A model generated the notes under the pieces. It was not told where the DNA came from, did not search any database, and saw nothing but the letters and a program-made list of their open reading frames with translations. A DNA stretch of 64,000 nucleotides from NZ13-RE01 sp964612975 (GTDB lineage: Bacteria > Dictyoglomota > Dictyoglomia > Dictyoglomales > Dictyoglomaceae), in the NCBI GenBank assembly GCA_964612975.1, contig CAZTGC010000003.1, forward strand, positions 124,001-188,000, read 5' to 3'. Shown in pieces: positions 60,855 through 64,000 of the stretch; within the stretch, counting starts at the first letter, position 1; each line of letters begins with the position of its first letter. A program made the position numbers and the translations under genes.

Positions 60855-63236
60855 ATGCCAGAAATTCTTTTAAAATCTAAATCCCTTGGGAAAATCTTAA
60901 GCTGGGAAAAGAAAGAATCCCTAATACTTTATGGAGAGAATGAGAATTTAAGAATATATGTTTTATGGGACAAGGTTTTGAGATTTTATTTTTCCAAAAA
61001 TAGAGAATGGAAACATGCCTCCTTTGTGGTAAAAGAAATTTCCCCTTCAAAAGATTTCTCTGTGGAGGAAAAAGAAGAAATTATTCTTAGGACAAAAATG
61101 CTAAGGGTTACCATAGATAAAAATAGTGGAAAGATTAGTATATATAATAAAGACGGGGATTTAATACTTTCCGATTACCAAGATTGTGGGTATAGAATAT
61201 TTAAAAATCGAGTATATTCTTATAAAGAAATTAAGGAAGAGAAAGCCTTTTTAGGATTTGGAGAAAGAACTGGAAATTTAAATAAAAAAGGGAAAAGATT
61301 AACCAATTGGAATACCGACAATCCCCATCATTATACTAATATCGATTCCCTTTACCAATCTCATCCCTTTTTCTTAGCCTGGAATCCTAAAAAAAGCTAT
61401 GGAATTTTCCTTGATAATACCTTTAGAACCTATTTTGACATGGGGAGGGAGAGTGAAAAATACTATTACTTCTATGCAGAGGATGGAGAATTGGACTATT
61501 ACTTTTTCTATGGGCCTTCACCAAAAGAAGTATTGGAACTTTATACAGAGTTAACAGGAAGATATTATTTACCACCTCTATGGGCATTGGGCTATCAACA
61601 ATCTCGGTGGAGTTATGCAACAGAAGAGGAAGTAAGAATATTGGCAAAGACCTTTAGAGAGAAAACAATTCCTTGTGATGTAATATATTTAGATATAGAT
61701 TATATGGAAGATTTTAAAGTATTCACTATTAATAATAAAAGATTTCCCAATTTTCAAAGGATGATTGAGGATCTTTCCCTAAAGGGATTCAAAATTATAC
61801 CCATTATAGATCCAGGAGTAAAGGTGGATTTAAATTATGACTTATATAAAGAGGGAATAGAAAAGGATCTTTTTTGCAAGAAATCTAATGGGAAAATATA
61901 TACGGGATATGTATGGCCAGGAAAATGTGTTTTTCCTGATTTTATAAGGAAAGAAGTGAGGGAATGGTGGGAGGAAAAACAAAAGGAGATGATTAAATTA
62001 GGAATTTCAGGGTTCTGGAACGATATGAATGAACCATCCTCCATGTCCCATATAGAATATCTCTTAATGAGATTACTCTTTTATCATCTTCATTTTAAAG
62101 AGCCTCCCTTTATTCCTCAAGTTCCTTGGAACAAAGAGAAAAAACCAAAGGAATTTTATAAAAAAACATTATCTTCTGATGTCCTTCATGGAGATAAAAG
62201 GGAATTTACCCATCATGAGATCCATAATGTTTATGGCCTTCTAATGGTAGAGGCGTGTTTTGAAGGATGGAAGAAAGCTAAACCAAATCTTCGTCCCTTA
62301 ATCATTACAAGAGCAGGATTTTCAGGAATTCAAAAATTTTCAGCAGTATGGACAGGAGATAATAAAAGCACTTGGGAGCATCTTTATATGTCTCTTCCTA
62401 TGCTTCAAAATCTGAGTTTATCTGGAATTCCCTTTGTTGGTGCTGATGTGGGAGGTTTCTGGAAGGATTGTAACTCTGAACTTTTCATCCGTTGGATGGA
62501 ACTTGGTACTTTTTATCCCTATTTTAGGAATCACTCTGCTATGAATACAAAAAATCAAGAACCTTGGAGTTTTGGAGAGAATGTGGAAAAAATTGTGAGA
62601 AATTATATAAATTTAAGGTATAAACTTTTGCCGTATATTTATTCTCTATTCTGGGAAGCAAAAGAGAAGGGAATTCCCCCACTAAGATCATTAATAATGG
62701 AATTTCCAGAAGATCCTGAAGGTATAATTCATGAGGATGAGTTTTTATTAGGCCCTAATTTATTGGTAGCTCCTATCTATAGGGAAGGAGAAAGAAAGAG
62801 ACGGGTATATCTTCCAAAGGGAGATTGGTATGATTTTTGGACAGGAGAAAAACTTACAGGACCTAATATATTTGAAGTTTCTGCCCCCTTAGAGATTATT
62901 CCTGTATTTGTAAAGGGAGGAAGTATTATACCCCTATGGGAACTTCAAAATTATGTAGGAGAAAAGGAACAGGAAAATTTGGAATTAAGAGTTTATGATG
63001 GAGAGGGAGAGTTTATTTTTTATGAAGATGATGGATTTTCCTGGAATTATGAGAGGGGAGAATACAATCTTTTAAAATTTTCCCTCTCTAAGGAAAGGGA
63101 GGGATATATATTAAGCATTGAATATCTCCATAATGGTTATAAATCACCAAGAAAAAGATTTAGAATAGTAACCCTAAAGGGAAAAATAATAGAGGTAGAG
63201 GAGCAAAAAGCCGAAAAAATATATTTATCACCTTAG
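60855..63236 (+). CDS. GH31-family alpha-glucosidase/xylosidase
   Basis: About 793 residues from ATG 60855 (AGGAG 4 bases upstream); an in-frame ATG at 60813 is inside the promoter. Two N-terminal beta domains, then the barrel: GFGERTGNLNKKGKRLTNWN, YQQSRWSYATEEEVRILAKT, VIYLDIDYMEDFKVFTINNK, catalytic nucleophile Asp in FWNDMNEPS and acid Asp in VWTGDNKSTWEHLYMSLPM, FVGADVGGFW. Matches GH31 alpha-glucosidase; xylosidase alternatives exist. Cytoplasmic. With GH130 it serves intracellular sugar release. Confidence 0.93.
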   Translation: MPEILLKSKSLGKILSWEKKESLILYGENENLRIYVLWDKVLRFYFSKNREWKHASFVVKEISPSKDFSVEEKEEIILRTKMLRVTIDKNSGKISIYNKDGDLILSDYQDCGYRIFKNRVYSYKEIKEEKAFLGFGERTGNLNKKGKRLTNWNTDNPHHYTNIDSLYQSHPFFLAWNPKKSYGIFLDNTFRTYFDMGRESEKYYYFYAEDGELDYYFFYGPSPKEVLELYTELTGRYYLPPLWALGYQQSRWSYATEEEVRILAKTFREKTIPCDVIYLDIDYMEDFKVFTINNKRFPNFQRMIEDLSLKGFKIIPIIDPGVKVDLNYDLYKEGIEKDLFCKKSNGKIYTGYVWPGKCVFPDFIRKEVREWWEEKQKEMIKLGISGFWNDMNEPSSMSHIEYLLMRLLFYHLHFKEPPFIPQVPWNKEKKPKEFYKKTLSSDVLHGDKREFTHHEIHNVYGLLMVEACFEGWKKAKPNLRPLIITRAGFSGIQKFSAVWTGDNKSTWEHLYMSLPMLQNLSLSGIPFVGADVGGFWKDCNSELFIRWMELGTFYPYFRNHSAMNTKNQEPWSFGENVEKIVRNYINLRYKLLPYIYSLFWEAKEKGIPPLRSLIMEFPEDPEGIIHEDEFLLGPNLLVAPIYREGERKRRVYLPKGDWYDFWTGEKLTGPNIFEVSAPLEIIPVFVKGGSIIPLWELQNYVGEKEQENLELRVYDGEGEFIFYEDDGFSWNYERGEYNLLKFSLSKEREGYILSIEYLHNGYKSPRKRFRIVTLKGKIIEVEEQKAEKIYLSP

Positions 63237-63301
63237 AAACCCAATTTAATTCAAACTGATACTTAATCTTCCCTTTCTTTATAGAAATTCCTCTTAAGAC
63301 A

Positions 63302-63331
63302 ATTGACAAGAGTCAATTTTTATTTTAAACT
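63302..63331 (+). promoter_or_regulatory. Promoter and palindromic operator of the ArsR/SdpI pair
   Basis: TTGACA (63303-63308), 17-base spacer, TAAACT (63326-63331). ATTGAC-AAGA-GTCAAT (63302-63317) is an exact inverted repeat over the -35 box, a likely site for the ArsR-type autorepressor. Confidence 0.6.
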
Positions 63332-63369
63332 TCATTTAGATAAATATCAAAATGATGTATAACTAAGAG

Positions 63370-63654
63370 ATGTTTTTAGATCTTCTATTTAAAGCATTAA
63401 GTGATGAGACCAGAAGAAGGATTTTAAAGATGCTTGCAGAAAAAGATAGGACTGCAGGAGAAATTGCCAGCTTCTTTCCTCAAACGTGGCCTACTATTTC
63501 CCACCACTTGGAAATATTAAAAGAGGCAGGACTTATAGTTGATGAAAGAAGGGGAAAATATATTGTATATTCTCTAAATACTACTGTTTTCCATGAGGCT
63601 TTGCTTTTTTTATTAGACACTTTAAAAAAGAGGGAGAAGGTAAATGAAGAATAA
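63370..63654 (+). CDS. ArsR-family autorepressor (SdpR-like)
   Basis: 94 residues. LFKALSDETRRRILKMLAEK, DRTAGEIASFFPQTWPTISH and HLEILKEAGLIVDERRGKYI form the winged helix of ArsR/SdpR regulators with no metal-binding Cys. Ends 11 bases inside the next gene, an SdpI-like immunity protein: the same order as Bacillus sdpRI. It should repress its own operon until SdpI or the signal releases it. Confidence 0.88.
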   Translation: MFLDLLFKALSDETRRRILKMLAEKDRTAGEIASFFPQTWPTISHHLEILKEAGLIVDERRGKYIVYSLNTTVFHEALLFLLDTLKKREKVNEE

Positions 63655-64000
63655 ATATAAGGTTGACAGATATACTTTTAAAAAGGATCTCGGGATAATC
63701 CTTCTTATTTTTATTATGTTTTTAACAGGAATAATATTTTATCCTTATCTTCCCGAAAAAATTCCTATGCATTGGAATTTCAAAGGAGAAATAGATAGAT
63801 ACGGCTCAAAACTTGAAGGAACTTTTGCTATTCCCCTAATGGTGTTTCTGATTTACCTGGGATTTTTATATCTTCCTTATATTGATCCTAAAAGGGAAAA
63901 TTATCCCAAATTTGAAAAGGTCTATCAAATTATAAAATATTTATTTGTAATAGTATTTTCCATACTACATTATAGTGTTATTGTTTCTGCCCTTGGAGGA
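63644..64000 (+). CDS. SdpI/DUF1648-family membrane protein (cut by window end)
   Basis: First 119 codons from ATG 63644 (GGGAGAAGG upstream). Contains DLGIILLIFIMFLTGIIFYP, then the DUF1648 signature LPEKIPMHWNFKGEIDRYGSK and two further hydrophobic segments. SdpI proteins give immunity to the SdpC toxin and sequester SdpR; no toxin gene is visible in the window. Overlaps the ArsR-type gene by 11 bases. Confidence 0.85.
   Translation, partial: MKNKYKVDRYTFKKDLGIILLIFIMFLTGIIFYPYLPEKIPMHWNFKGEIDRYGSKLEGTFAIPLMVFLIYLGFLYLPYIDPKRENYPKFEKVYQIIKYLFVIVFSILHYSVIVSALGG

Noticed and set aside
1..64000. CRISPR arrays, tRNA/rRNA genes, insertion sequences or prophage
   Set aside because: No regularly spaced direct repeats, no tRNA-like cloverleaf or CCA ends, no rRNA-like GC-rich blocks and no transposase or integrase motifs were found by reading both strands; small non-coding RNAs could be missed.

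Overview
This is a 64-kb piece of an AT-rich bacterial chromosome (very A/T-biased codons, strong AGGAGG ribosome sites, many GH-family sugar enzymes). Gene content and style (MalK/MalF/MalG sugar transporters, GH127/GH130/GH31 enzymes, LacI-sensor diguanylate cyclases, tagaturonate epimerase, PorV/UPF0164 barrels, YgiQ, the DUF39/NIL-ferredoxin homocysteine pair) resemble a thermophilic saccharolytic anaerobe such as Dictyoglomus. This is an inference from protein style, not a database match. No rRNA, tRNA, CRISPR array, intact transposase or phage genes were seen.

Layout. 1-3.8 kb: end of an Etf operon (EtfA plus GlcD-like flavoprotein), then three broken genes (DppC-type permease tail, GntR regulator, surface protein). 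3.8-8.3 kb: LacI-sensor/GGDEF protein (minus) and a lipoprotein glycoside hydrolase. 8.4-12.6 kb: FMN-binding protein, CDF metal exporter, YgiQ radical-SAM protein, YkoP-like and SMR-like proteins. 12.7-17.7 kb: FadR-type regulator with an EamA transporter, a second promoter carrying the same operator, transporter remnants, GH127 and galactose mutarotase. 18-24.2 kb: a five-gene sugar-acid operon (UxaE, 2-hydroxyacid dehydrogenase, FGGY kinase, 6-phosphogluconate dehydrogenase, SDR). 24.3-31.4 kb: MgtC, then an envelope/export run (two exported proteins, flavin reductase, MalK-type ATPase, phospholipase C-like enzyme, MacA-like adaptor, MacB-like permease). 31.4-36.9 kb: DUF2089/LiaF-like pair, UPF0280, KtrB/KtrA potassium uptake, and the DUF39 + NIL-ferredoxin pair. 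37.1-40.3 kb: complete glucose/mannose-type ABC importer without its ATPase. 40.6-46.3 kb: IolB-like isomerase, acetyl-xylan esterase, GalE-like epimerase, RlmI-like methyltransferase, DUF3782-like protein, nitroreductase. 46.4-50.6 kb: operon of a broken Gfo/Idh/MocA gene, flavoprotein, zinc alcohol dehydrogenase and UroD/MtaA-like protein. 50.7-58.5 kb (minus): two PorV/UPF0164 barrels (one frameshifted), M48 protease, broken TIM-barrel isomerase, large secreted M6 metalloprotease. 58.7-64 kb: GDPD, GH130, GH31 and an ArsR/SdpI pair cut by the window end.

How the genes fit together. Much of the window serves plant-polysaccharide use: extracellular or lipoprotein hydrolases and esterase, GH127/GH130/GH31, mutarotase, a glucose-type importer whose ATPase may be the orphan MalK-type protein at 26.9 kb, and sugar-acid enzymes that could feed the pentose-phosphate pathway through gluconate-6-phosphate. 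The clearest regulatory signal is an identical operator, TGGTTAGACCA, placed directly behind the -10 box of two sigma70-type promoters, one before the FadR-type regulator and one before the transporter-remnant/GH127 unit.

A second theme is decay: about ten gene remnants or single-frameshift genes are visible, several at homopolymers or short tandem duplications. Some could be sequencing errors, but most are real deletions because large parts of the genes are missing.
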